This document shows, piece after piece, positions 38,870 to 46,828 of a DNA stretch of 64,000 bases (position 1 is the first letter of the stretch; each line of letters starts with the position of its first letter). The notes below the pieces were generated by a model. The model was not told the origin of the DNA. It did no database searches and saw only the letters and a program-made list of their open reading frames with translations. The position numbers and the translations under genes were made by a program. Source of the DNA: Opitutaceae bacterium (GTDB taxonomy: Bacteria > Verrucomicrobiota > Verrucomicrobiia > Opitutales > Opitutaceae). The stretch lies in NCBI GenBank assembly GCA_016711225.1, contig JADJTK010000006.1, positions 124,001-188,000 on the forward strand, read 5' to 3'.

Positions 38870-39541
38870 ATGCTCCGCTCGCTGCTCCGCTCCTCCGCTT
38901 TGCTCTCCGGCCTTCACGCCTGGTTCCACGGCACCCGTCTCCACGTGCGCGGCCGCGGCCATCGCATCGACCGCCACCAGGCCCGTCTCCATACCACGGA
39001 GATCGAAATCAACGGGACCAACTGCCGCCTCGTCATCGGGCCGGGCGCCCATCTCTGGGGTTGTTCGATCAAGCTCATGGGCAACGGTGCCGAACTGCAC
39101 ATCGGCGCGGGCTGCCAACTGCGCGACGCTCGCCTGGTCGCCGAGGACGACGGCAGCCGCCTGCTCGTGGGCGCAAGCACCTCGATGACCGGCCCCACCC
39201 TGGTGTGCCAGGAGGGCGGGCTCCTCCAGCTCGGCAGCGACTGCATGGTCGCCCAGCACGCCGAGCTGCGGAACACCGACAGCCACAGCATCCTCGACGG
39301 CGCCACCGGCGCCCGCCTCAACCCGGCCTCCGACGTGATCCTCGGCGACCATGTCTGGATCGGGCTGGGCGCCTTCGTCTTCAAGGGCTCCCGTATTCCG
39401 TCCGGCACCGTCGTGGCCGCCCGCGCCCTCGTCGCCGGCGAGCTCCCGCCGGCCTGCATCGCCGTCGGTACGCCCGCCAAGGCCGTGCGCCATGGCATCG
39501 TCTGGCAACGCGCCCGCCTGCCCGCCACTCCCGCCCCATGA
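38870..39541 (+). CDS. Hexapeptide acyltransferase (WbbJ/LbH type)
   Basis: 223 residues. Beta-helix turns run from about residue 45 (CRLVIGPGAHLWGCSIKLMG) to GDHVWIGLGAFVFKGSRIPS, GTVVAARALVAGELPPACIA and VGTPAKAVR, the usual WbbJ-type C-terminal signature. The active-site His candidate lies in RNTDSHSILDG (about 140), as in maltose/galactoside-type acetyltransferases. It probably O-acetylates the glycan, or transfers another acyl group in concert with the ATP-grasp proteins upstream. Its stop overlaps the next start (ATGA). Confidence 0.82.
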   Translation: MLRSLLRSSALLSGLHAWFHGTRLHVRGRGHRIDRHQARLHTTEIEINGTNCRLVIGPGAHLWGCSIKLMGNGAELHIGAGCQLRDARLVAEDDGSRLLVGASTSMTGPTLVCQEGGLLQLGSDCMVAQHAELRNTDSHSILDGATGARLNPASDVILGDHVWIGLGAFVFKGSRIPSGTVVAARALVAGELPPACIAVGTPAKAVRHGIVWQRARLPATPAP

Positions 39542-40431
39542 CCGCGCCCCGCGTCAGCATCTGTATCCCCGCCTACAAGGCCGAGCGCTTCCTCGGCGAA
39601 ACCCTCGACTCCGTCCGCGCGCAGACCTTCGCCGACTGGGAGCTGATTGTCACCGAGGACGGCTCACGCGACGGCACCGAGGCGATCGTGCGCGCCTTCG
39701 CGGCCTCTGTGTCGCAAACCGTTTGCTACACCCGCCACGATCCCAACCGCGGCCTGCCCGCCACCCGCAACGCCGGCATCGAATCCGCCCGCGCCGACTG
39801 GATCGCCCTGCTCGACAGCGACGATCTCTGGACCTGCGACCACCTCGCCACCTGCTGGGAGACGGCCGCCCGCTCCGGCGCCGAGCTGGTCCACGCCGGC
39901 TCGATGCTCTTCGACAGCGACACCGGCAAGGACCTCACACGTCGCGCGCCGCAACCGGAGCAGGTGGCCAGCCTCCCCCTCTCGCTGTTCTGCAACCGTT
40001 ACTGCATCCAACCCGCCTCCGTGCTGCTGCACCGCCGACTCTGGGAACGAGCGGGCCGCTTCGATCCGGCTTTTCGTTACGTCGAGGACCGCGACATGTG
40101 GTTGCGCTGCGCCCGTGCCGGGGGCCGGATCGCCTACACCGGCCTCGAGACCTGCCGCTACCGCAAGCACGGCGCCGCCCTCTCCACCCACGCCGCCCCC
40201 ATGGCCGAGGCCACGGCCCGCGCCTACGACAAGCATCGGGACTGGGCGGAGATCCCTTCCGCCTTACGCCTGCAACACTGCGCCGCCGCCTGGGCCGCAG
40301 CCGGCCGGCTCTGCTGGCGCGCCAATCCGGCGGCAGCCCGCGGCCATTTCCGGCGCGCCTGCGAAATCCAGTGGCGCGCAGGGTGGTGGCTCATGGGCCT
40401 GCTTTGTGCCGCCCGCACCAACTCCCGATGA
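39538..40431 (+). CDS. GT2-family glycosyltransferase
   Basis: 297 residues from ATG 39538 (ATGA overlap). GT2 hallmarks: RVSICIPAYKAERFLGETLD, ELIVTEDGSRDGTEAIV, NRGLPATRNAGIESARADWI, the metal site LLDSDDLWTCDHLATCW (about 92) and the catalytic-base segment RYVEDRDMWLRCARAGG (about 180). It is a non-processive inverting transferase. The last bases overlap an ATG that opens the poorly understood 40432-40832 stretch. Confidence 0.88.
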   Translation: MTAPRVSICIPAYKAERFLGETLDSVRAQTFADWELIVTEDGSRDGTEAIVRAFAASVSQTVCYTRHDPNRGLPATRNAGIESARADWIALLDSDDLWTCDHLATCWETAARSGAELVHAGSMLFDSDTGKDLTRRAPQPEQVASLPLSLFCNRYCIQPASVLLHRRLWERAGRFDPAFRYVEDRDMWLRCARAGGRIAYTGLETCRYRKHGAALSTHAAPMAEATARAYDKHRDWAEIPSALRLQHCAAAWAAAGRLCWRANPAAARGHFRRACEIQWRAGWWLMGLLCAARTNSR

Positions 40432-40832
40432 GCCCACCACCACTCAGGGGACGGATCGTCATCGTAATCCCAGCCCGGCCCGGCCGGATCGAGGCCGACC
40501 TCTGTACCAGCTTGATCGATTCGCGCCGGTGCCACGGGCCGGGGCCCTTCCCGCTTGGGCCGGCCGACGACCACAACGCCCCGCCCACCCCCACGGCCGG
40601 CGCCGCCGCGAGCCAGAACATGCGCGTTCTCGTTCATCGCGACGCCGATCAAGGCAACAGGGGAACCGATCGTCGCAGGCGCGAGCTTTCCGCTGCCGAT
40701 CTCGCCGCCCCTCCCATCGACTGGACCCACGCCATCGCGCACAGCCTGGGATCCTCCGGCACCGCGACGAAGCCCTCGCCCTTCCCTGCTTCCGCGCCGG
40801 ACGGCACAAGTCCGTCGCGTAGTACCACCCGC
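40432..40832 (+). other. Open but unconvincing coding stretch before the GT14 gene
   Basis: From ATG 40428 (ATGA overlap with the previous stop) one frame runs uninterrupted into the GT14-like gene and would add 135 residues to it. The extension begins GRIVIVIPARPGRIEADL, which resembles the first strand of a GT2 protein. It then turns into Arg/Pro/Ala-rich sequence with no fold signature and is not part of the GT14 family. It may be a decayed glycosyltransferase remnant or leader; alternatively it is simply an open GC-rich frame. Confidence 0.35.
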
Positions 40833-41858
40833 ATGTCGCTGGCCTTCCATATCCTCGCCCACAAGAATCCCGCGCAGGTCGCCCACCTAGTCCAGGCGCT
40901 CGGTCTGCTGGCCGACGACGTGTGCATCGTGCACTACGACAAGGCCCGTCCTGCCGTCGAGGTCCGCGAACTGCACGACCGCCTCGCCGGTCGGCCCGGC
41001 GTCGTTTTCCAGCAGCGGCAACACATCGCCTGGGGCGGCTGGTCGCTCATCCAGGCCCAACTCGACGGCTTAGCCCTCGCCTCCAAGCGCTCCCCCAACT
41101 GGAGCCACTGGATCAACCTGAGCGGCCAGGATCTTCCACTTGTGTCTCCGAGTGAGCTTCGCGCCCGGCTCGCCCGAGCGGAGAACACCAGTTTCATGTC
41201 ATGGTTCGATCCTGCCGGAGTTTGGACAGATTGGAGACAACGAGCCGAATGCTTCCATCCCAACTCCTACTGGCTCGAGCGGCTGCTCAGGGTTCCAGGA
41301 CTTGGCCGGCGGCTGCGTTCCTTCCTGGCGGCGCCCAATGCGCCGGCACGATTGGAGAGTTTTCGCCGGTCGGCCCGGTGGTTCCGGTATCTGGGCTCCT
41401 CGAACTGGGTGATCCTCTCGCGCGACAGCGCACGCCGGCTCCTATTCGAGCCCGAGGCCATTCGCTTCCGGCGTTGGCTGCGGTGGTCGGGAATCCCCGA
41501 CGAGTCGCTCTTCCCTAGCGTCCTCCTCAACCTCACCCCACTCCCCACCATCCAGCAGGGAGAAAACCGCTTCATGGAATTTGTCCGGGGCTCCAGCTCG
41601 CCCCGCGTGCTCGGCCTGGCCGATCTCCCCGCGATCGAAGCCGCCCGCCGCCGCGGCGCCCTTTTCGCCCGGAAATTCGACGGCACGATCGATCCGGAAA
41701 TCCTCTCCGCCATCGAAGGCTGGCACCGGACTCCCCCGGCGCAGGAAAACGCCGGCGAACGCAATCGAGCTTCCGATACCGTGGCAGACCCCCTTCGCTC
41801 TGCGTCTTCTCCGCCGCCGATCGCCCCCGACCGCCCTGCGCGCCACCCCGACTTGTGA
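40833..41858 (+). CDS. Core-2/I-branching-like glycosyltransferase (GT14)
   Basis: 341 residues from ATG 40833, exactly where family similarity starts: SLAFHILAHKNPAQVAHLVQ, VCIVHYDKA, HIAWGGWSLIQAQLDGLALA, WINLSGQDLPLVSP (about 95), and IPDESLFPSVLLN (about 225) with the acidic catalytic candidate. GT14 enzymes transfer GlcNAc or xylose from UDP-sugar to make branches and, unlike most GT-A folds, do not need a DxD motif. A Pro/Ser-rich tail of about 50 residues follows the domain. It overlaps the next GTG start. Confidence 0.85.
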   Translation: MSLAFHILAHKNPAQVAHLVQALGLLADDVCIVHYDKARPAVEVRELHDRLAGRPGVVFQQRQHIAWGGWSLIQAQLDGLALASKRSPNWSHWINLSGQDLPLVSPSELRARLARAENTSFMSWFDPAGVWTDWRQRAECFHPNSYWLERLLRVPGLGRRLRSFLAAPNAPARLESFRRSARWFRYLGSSNWVILSRDSARRLLFEPEAIRFRRWLRWSGIPDESLFPSVLLNLTPLPTIQQGENRFMEFVRGSSSPRVLGLADLPAIEAARRRGALFARKFDGTIDPEILSAIEGWHRTPPAQENAGERNRASDTVADPLRSASSPPPIAPDRPARHPDL

Positions 41859-42799
41859 ACCGCCGCCCCATGGATCCGATCATCTGCACCCTCTTCGAAG
41901 GCGACTACCATCTCGGCGCCGCCGCGCTGGTGAATTCCCTCCACGCCTCCGGTTATCGAGGACGCATCTTCTGCGGTCTGCGCGGCCCTCTCCCGCCCTG
42001 GGCCCCCTCCCCGCAGCGCGCGGCCGACGGCTCCGCCCGCTGCCGGCTCGGCGACGGACCGGAGTTGGTGTTCCTGCCGCAGGAGACCGGCATCCATTTC
42101 ACCAACCACAAGCCCACCTTCCTGCTCAACCTCTGGGCCGGGCCCGCCGCGGGCGCGGACACGCTCTTCTACTTCGACCCCGACATCGTCGCCAAATGCC
42201 CGTGGGAGTCCCTCGCCCGCTGGGCCGAAGGCGGCGTAGCACTGTGTGAAGACGTCAACCCCTCGCTCCCGGCCCGCCATCCCCAGCGGGTGGGATGGAC
42301 CTCCTTCCTTGCCCGACACGACCTGCCGGTGCGCACCGCCCGTGAGCGCTACTACAACGCCGGCTTCCTTGGCGTACCCGTGGAACAACGCCACGTGCTC
42401 GAACGCTGGCGGGACCTTGTCGGGCACATCGGCGCGGACAACGGCTCGTTGCAGTCGATCAAACACGGCGCTGCCCACACCCTCTTCCACACCCCCGACC
42501 AGGACGCGCTCAACCTGGCTCTGATGACGCTCGACGTGCCCGTCAATGCGATCGGCCCGGAGGGCATGGATTTCGCCCCCGGAGGCAGCTACCTCTCCCA
42601 CGCGATCGGCACACGGAAGCCCTGGCGAGGGGGCTTCCTTCGCCAAGCACTGCAGGGCTTCCCACCCTCCCTCGCCGCCAAGAACTTCTTTCAACACATC
42701 GATGGGCCGATTCCGGTTTTCTCCTCTGGCCGGCGGCGGCGCTTGCTCGCCTCGCTCCGTGCCGGGGCCTTGGTTGGTCGCTTCTATCGTCGCAGCTGA
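41855..42799 (+). CDS. GT-A (GT8-like) glycosyltransferase
   Basis: 314 residues from GTG 41855 (GTGA overlap); ATG 41870 is an equally possible start that removes five residues. PIICTLFEGDYHLGAAALVN begins the fold, typical of GT8-like proteins that sample many acceptors. The DxD metal site is LFYFDPDIVAKCPW (about residue 108), and ERYYNAGFLGVPVEQ (about 165) is the conserved NAGF loop. GT8-type enzymes retain configuration and use UDP-Glc, UDP-Gal or UDP-GlcNAc. An 80-bp pyrimidine-rich spacer follows. Confidence 0.75.
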   Translation: MNRRPMDPIICTLFEGDYHLGAAALVNSLHASGYRGRIFCGLRGPLPPWAPSPQRAADGSARCRLGDGPELVFLPQETGIHFTNHKPTFLLNLWAGPAAGADTLFYFDPDIVAKCPWESLARWAEGGVALCEDVNPSLPARHPQRVGWTSFLARHDLPVRTARERYYNAGFLGVPVEQRHVLERWRDLVGHIGADNGSLQSIKHGAAHTLFHTPDQDALNLALMTLDVPVNAIGPEGMDFAPGGSYLSHAIGTRKPWRGGFLRQALQGFPPSLAAKNFFQHIDGPIPVFSSGRRRRLLASLRAGALVGRFYRRS

Positions 42800-42846
42800 A
42801 GACGGCCCAATCCTCCCCTTTCCCCTCCTACTTCTGCTCGTTCCGC

Positions 42847-42880
42847 CTTCTGCATTCTCCCTTCTTCCTTAGGCCACCGC
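42847..42880 (+). repeat. Pyrimidine-rich pre-start repeat (family A)
   Basis: TTCTGCATTCTCCCTTCTTC followed by CTTAGGCCACCGC ends directly at the ATG of the next gene. Near-copies end just before 17434 (17398-17430, TTCTGCCTTAGGTCCGCC) and before 45524 (45470-45505, TTCTGGCTTAGGTCCGCC). Confidence 0.6.
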
Positions 42881-44015
42881 ATGCGTATCGCCCTTCTCTG
42901 CTCCTCGCTGGCTCCCGGTCGCAACGGGGTGGGCGACTACACCCGCACCCTCGCCACCGAGCTCGACCGGCAAGGGCACCCCTGCCTCGCCATCGGGCTG
43001 GCGGATACGGAGGCGGCGCTGGAGGACGGCGCCCCGGTCGTGCGCCTGGCCGCCTCCCGCCCCTGGGCGGAGCGTCGGATGCACGCCCAGGTCGCGCTGG
43101 CCGGCTTCGCACCCGACTGGGTGAGCCTGCAGTTCGTGGCCTACGCGTGGCAGCCGCGGTTACGCCTTCGGCCTGGCCGACCGCCTCGCCCCGCTCTTCG
43201 GCCAGCGCCGCCGCCACCTCATGTTCCACGAGCTCTGGGTCGGGCTCAACCGGCACGACCGCTTGGTGAACCGTCTCCACGGCCTCCTCCAGCGCCGCGC
43301 GATCCTTGGCCTGCACCGCACGCTGCGGCCGCAGCTGGTCCACGCGCAGGCTCCGGTGTACGTGGCCACCCTGGCCTCCGAGGGCATCGCGGCGACCCGG
43401 TTGCCCCTCTTCGGCAACCTGCCCCTCGCGCCCGGGGATCGCCGCACCACGCAACTCCAGCTCCTCTCCGAGCATGCCCCGCAGCTCGCCCCCGAGCAGG
43501 TGCTCTTCGCCGGCTGGTTCGGCACCGTCCACCCCGAATGGGACGGCCCGGAACTGCTCGCCCGCGTCGCCGCCGCCGCCCACGGCTCCGGCCGCCACCT
43601 CGTGCTGCTCGCGCTTGGCCGCACCGGCGCCGGCGGCGCGGCCCTGCTCAGTCACCTACAGCAGCATCCGCTACCCGGATGCACTGTGGTCGCTGCCGGC
43701 GAGACCTCCGCACCCGACGCCAGCCGTCTGCTCAGCGCGCTCGACTTCGCCCTCACCGCCAACCCGGTCGCGCTGGTACCCAAGTCCGGCACGGTGGCCG
43801 CCTGCCTCGACCACGGGTTGCCCGTGCTAGTGTCGCGCCATGACTGGCAACCCCGCGGACGCATCGCGGTACCGCCCAACGACGAGCCCGGGGTGGTCTT
43901 CTCGCCCCCCGGCGCCGCAGTCGACTTGCCCGCCCTACTCACGCTGCGCCGCCCGCCACGGGCCCGGCTGCCCGCCGTTGCCGCGCAGTTCGCCGCCGCG
44001 CTCGCCGCCACATGA
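42881..44015 (+). CDS. GT4-like glycosyltransferase (frameshifted)
   Basis: The inferred product is about 378 residues. The first frame encodes MRIALLCSSLAPGRNGVGDY and TRTLATELDRQG to SLQFVAYAWQPR near 43160. The rest (GYAFGLADRLAPLFGQRRRH, FHELWVGLNRHDRLVNRL and the C-terminal GT-B half VLFAGWFGTVHPEWDGPELL) lies in another frame to 44015. Joining needs one base removed or two added, unlike the other lesions. The start is a typical GT4 acceptor domain, but the C-terminal half lacks a clear E-x7-E, and VPKSGTVAACLDHGLPVLVS replaces it. Role in EPS assembly inferred from context. Confidence 0.7.
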
Positions 44016-44064
44016 GCCCACGCGTCGCACGCCCGCGGATGCTCGATTCTGTCTCTCCGCCTGA

Positions 44065-44094
44065 GCGGTCGGATCTGACTGATCGGCCGGATCC
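44065..44094. repeat. GATCGG/CGGATC repeat cluster
   Basis: GCGGTCGGATCTGACTGATC then GGCCGGATCC, just before the next start codon, repeats units seen at 17341-17380. Both clusters sit in short spacers inside the EPS gene run. Confidence 0.5.
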
Positions 44095-44100
44095 TTCCCC

Positions 44101-45186
44101 ATGAATCTCCTCCTCTATGCCCCGCAAATGGCCGCTTATGGCGGCATGGAGCGCCACCTCTGCCTCGTCGCCGAGGCGATGGCGGGCGCCGGCGCCCGGG
44201 TGACCTTCCTCACCACCAGCAACTCGCTCGCCCCCGCGTGGCGCCAACGCCTGCGCGCCGCCGGCATCGACCTGCGCGAGCAATCCGCCGCCCGCGGCAC
44301 CGCCCGCCCTTGGGCCAAGGCCTGGTGGCTGGTCCGCCAGTCGCTCGCGCTGCGCGGCCACCGTTGGGATACAATCTACACCAACGGCCAGGGCGCCCTC
44401 GCCCGCCTCGTTTGGCTCGCCGCCCGCCGGAGCACGCGCCGTGTCCACCATCACCACACCGCCGCCGACGCCGCCGAGCAGCGCAGCTGGTCCCCCGGCT
44501 TCCACCGGGTGCTCACCCGCGCCGGGGAGCTGGTGGGCTGCAGCCGCTACACCGCCGCCCAGCTCAATGCCGCCACCGGCCGCTCCGACGCCCGCTTCCT
44601 CCCCTATTTCACCGAGACCGCCTTCGTTGGCGCCGCCCCGGCCGCCCCGGCCCACGCCGCCCCGCTGCGGTTCGGGTTCCTAGGCCGGCTGGTCTCGACC
44701 AAGGGCATCGAGACCATCCTGCGCCTGGCCGCCGACCCGGCGTGCGCCGGCCTCGAGTGGCATATCCATGGTTCCGGAACCGACTATCCGCCGACCTTCT
44801 TCGCCGGCCGGGCCCGGGTGGTCTACCACGGCGGTTACGCCAACCCCGCTGAGCAGGCGGCGGCCCTCGCCGCACTCGACGCCGTCGTGCTCTTCTCGGT
44901 GCACAACGAAGGCATGCCGCTGAGCTTGATCGAATCGATGGCCGCCGGCCTGCCGTGGGTGGCCACCGCCCGCGGCGGCACCCCGGAACTCGCGGAGTCG
45001 CCCTCCAATTGCGAGCTCCTCACCCATCCGGAGAGCTACGACGAATGCCGCGAGGCCGTCCTCCGCCTCGCCGCCCGGCTGCAGGCCGGCGCCACCTCCC
45101 GCGCCGCCCAACGCGCCGTCTGGGAACGCCGTTTCGCCCCGTCCGTCGTGCGCTCCCAGTGGATCGAGTACCTCGGGAGCAAGTAG
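44101..45186 (+). CDS. GT4-family glycosyltransferase
   Basis: 361 residues. NLLLYAPQMAAYGGMERHLC (GG acceptor loop), YTNGQGALARLVWLAARRS, LRFGFLGRLVSTKGIETILR (about 195) and the donor site SVHNEGMPLSLIESMAAGLP (about 265) with E-x7-E intact, then VATARGGTPELAESP. A canonical retaining GT4 enzyme; donor unknown. A 336-bp non-coding spacer follows. Confidence 0.9.
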   Translation: MNLLLYAPQMAAYGGMERHLCLVAEAMAGAGARVTFLTTSNSLAPAWRQRLRAAGIDLREQSAARGTARPWAKAWWLVRQSLALRGHRWDTIYTNGQGALARLVWLAARRSTRRVHHHHTAADAAEQRSWSPGFHRVLTRAGELVGCSRYTAAQLNAATGRSDARFLPYFTETAFVGAAPAAPAHAAPLRFGFLGRLVSTKGIETILRLAADPACAGLEWHIHGSGTDYPPTFFAGRARVVYHGGYANPAEQAAALAALDAVVLFSVHNEGMPLSLIESMAAGLPWVATARGGTPELAESPSNCELLTHPESYDECREAVLRLAARLQAGATSRAAQRAVWERRFAPSVVRSQWIEYLGSK

Positions 45187-45523
45187 TGGACCTTTGGTCT
45201 CCTCCTCCTGCGCCGCGACCAGGGTTCAAAGTTCAGGGTTCGGCATTCCGTGTTCACCTCCCCTCCGAGCCCTCTGAAGCCGCCGGTGCTTTCCGGGCTG
45301 TAGTTTCCCCATCTTCGCGGGCTCACCTCCACGCCGAGGCCTTCTATCGCCCCGCGAACGTCCGAAAATTGGTGATCTTCCGGTCCTTGTTCCCTTCGTT
45401 CCCTCCTGTTAACAACTCAAGCCCTTCGGCCTCCGTCCACGGCACCTCGTCTGCTCTCTTCCGCGTTCTGCCTTCTGCACTCTTCCTTCTGGCTTAGGTC
45501 CGCCGAACACCGTCCGCCGCACC
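45187..45523. other. Composite repeat-rich intergenic region
   Basis: No gene is visible. The spacer contains GGTTCAAAGTTCAGGGTTCG (about 45223-45242) and a family B tract, CGGTCCTTGTTCCCTTCGTT (about 45381). A family A tract ends at about 45505, upstream of GTG 45524. There is no T-tailed hairpin, so transcription probably continues through. Confidence 0.5.
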
Positions 45524-46795
45524 GTGCTCCTCCTCTCCCATCCCACCGGCAATGCCAACGTCCGGCATGCGGCCCTCGGCCTCGCCCGGGCCGGCCTGCT
45601 TGCGGAGTTTTGGACCTGCCTGGGTGTGGATCCCTCCGCTGCCTGGTTGCGCCTGCTACCCGCCGGCTTGGCCGCCCAGTTCCGCCGCCGTGCCGTGCCA
45701 GAAGAGCTACGAACGCTCACCCACTCCCGCGCTTGGCGTGAGATCGTGCGCCTCGCCGCGGGCCGTGCCGGCACCCTCACCCGCCACGAGACCGGCCGCT
45801 TCTGCGTCGATGCGATCTACCGCGACCTCGACCGCGCCACCGCCCGCCGGCTCGGCCGTGGCGCCTTCACCGGGGTCTATGCCTATGAGGACGGTGCCGC
45901 GGCAACCTTCGCCGCCGCCCGCGCGCGAGGCCTCGCAACCTTCTACGACCAGCCCATCGGCTACTGGCGCGCCGCCCGCCGTATCCTCACCGAGGAGGCC
46001 GCGCTCCAGCCCGCCTGGGCCGCGACCATCGTCGGCAACCGCGACAGCGCCGCCAAGACCGAGCGCAAGGACGACGAGCTACGCCACGCCGATGTCGTCT
46101 TTGCTGCCACCTCTTTCACCAAGGCCACCCTGCAGGAGCACCCCGGTTTCACCGCGCCGGTCCATGTGCTGCCCTACGGCGCCCCGGCGTCCGAGTCCAC
46201 CTCGCCGCGTTCGCCCTACGCGACTGCCGGACTGCCGCTGCGTGTGCTCTACGTCGGCTCGCTTGGGCAGCGCAAGGGACTCTCGTATCTATTTGCCGCC
46301 GCCGCGCAGGCCGGCCGCTCCATTACGCTCACCGTCGTCGGCACCAAACCCGCCGAACCTTGCGAGGTGCTCGAACGCGCGCTGGGCGCACACCACTGGA
46401 TCGCGTCGCTACCCCATGCGGACGTGCTCGAGCGCATGCGCCACAGCGACGTGCTCGTCTTCCCCTCCCTCTTCGAGGGCTTCGGTCTGGTGATCCTCGA
46501 GGCGATGGCCCAGGGCCTGCCCGTGATCACCACCCCGCATACGGCCGGGCCCGACCTCATCACCGACGGGGTCGACGGCTTCATTGTGCCCATCCGCGAC
46601 GCCTCGGCCATCGCCGCCCGGCTCGACCGACTGTACCGCGACCGCGACCTCCTGGGCGCCATGGGCGAGGCCGCCCGCGCCCGGGCCGCGCAGTTCACCT
46701 GGACGAACTACGAACAACAGTTGGCCGAGCGGGTCCGCGCCCGCCTGGCGCCCGCCCCGAGCCGTGCCATAACACACACTACAGCAAACGCCTGA
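45524..46795 (+). CDS. GT4-family glycosyltransferase
   Basis: 423 residues from GTG 45524. LLLSHPTGNANVRHAALGLA opens the acceptor domain; GVYAYEDGAAATFAAARARG and TFYDQPIGYWRAARRILTEE are characteristic of a GT4 subgroup found in EPS loci. LRVLYVGSLGQRKGLSYLFA (about 240) starts the nucleotide-sugar domain. The donor site FPSLFEGFGLVILEAMAQGL (about 318) has E-x7-E, followed by TTPHTAGPDLITDGVDGFIV. Donor unknown. It ends 33 bp before the second polymerase-like gene. Confidence 0.9.
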   Translation: MLLLSHPTGNANVRHAALGLARAGLLAEFWTCLGVDPSAAWLRLLPAGLAAQFRRRAVPEELRTLTHSRAWREIVRLAAGRAGTLTRHETGRFCVDAIYRDLDRATARRLGRGAFTGVYAYEDGAAATFAAARARGLATFYDQPIGYWRAARRILTEEAALQPAWAATIVGNRDSAAKTERKDDELRHADVVFAATSFTKATLQEHPGFTAPVHVLPYGAPASESTSPRSPYATAGLPLRVLYVGSLGQRKGLSYLFAAAAQAGRSITLTVVGTKPAEPCEVLERALGAHHWIASLPHADVLERMRHSDVLVFPSLFEGFGLVILEAMAQGLPVITTPHTAGPDLITDGVDGFIVPIRDASAIAARLDRLYRDRDLLGAMGEAARARAAQFTWTNYEQQLAERVRARLAPAPSRAITHTTANA

Positions 46796-46828
46796 CCTCC
46801 GCCTCCCGCGCACTCCGGGCGCCCTCCG

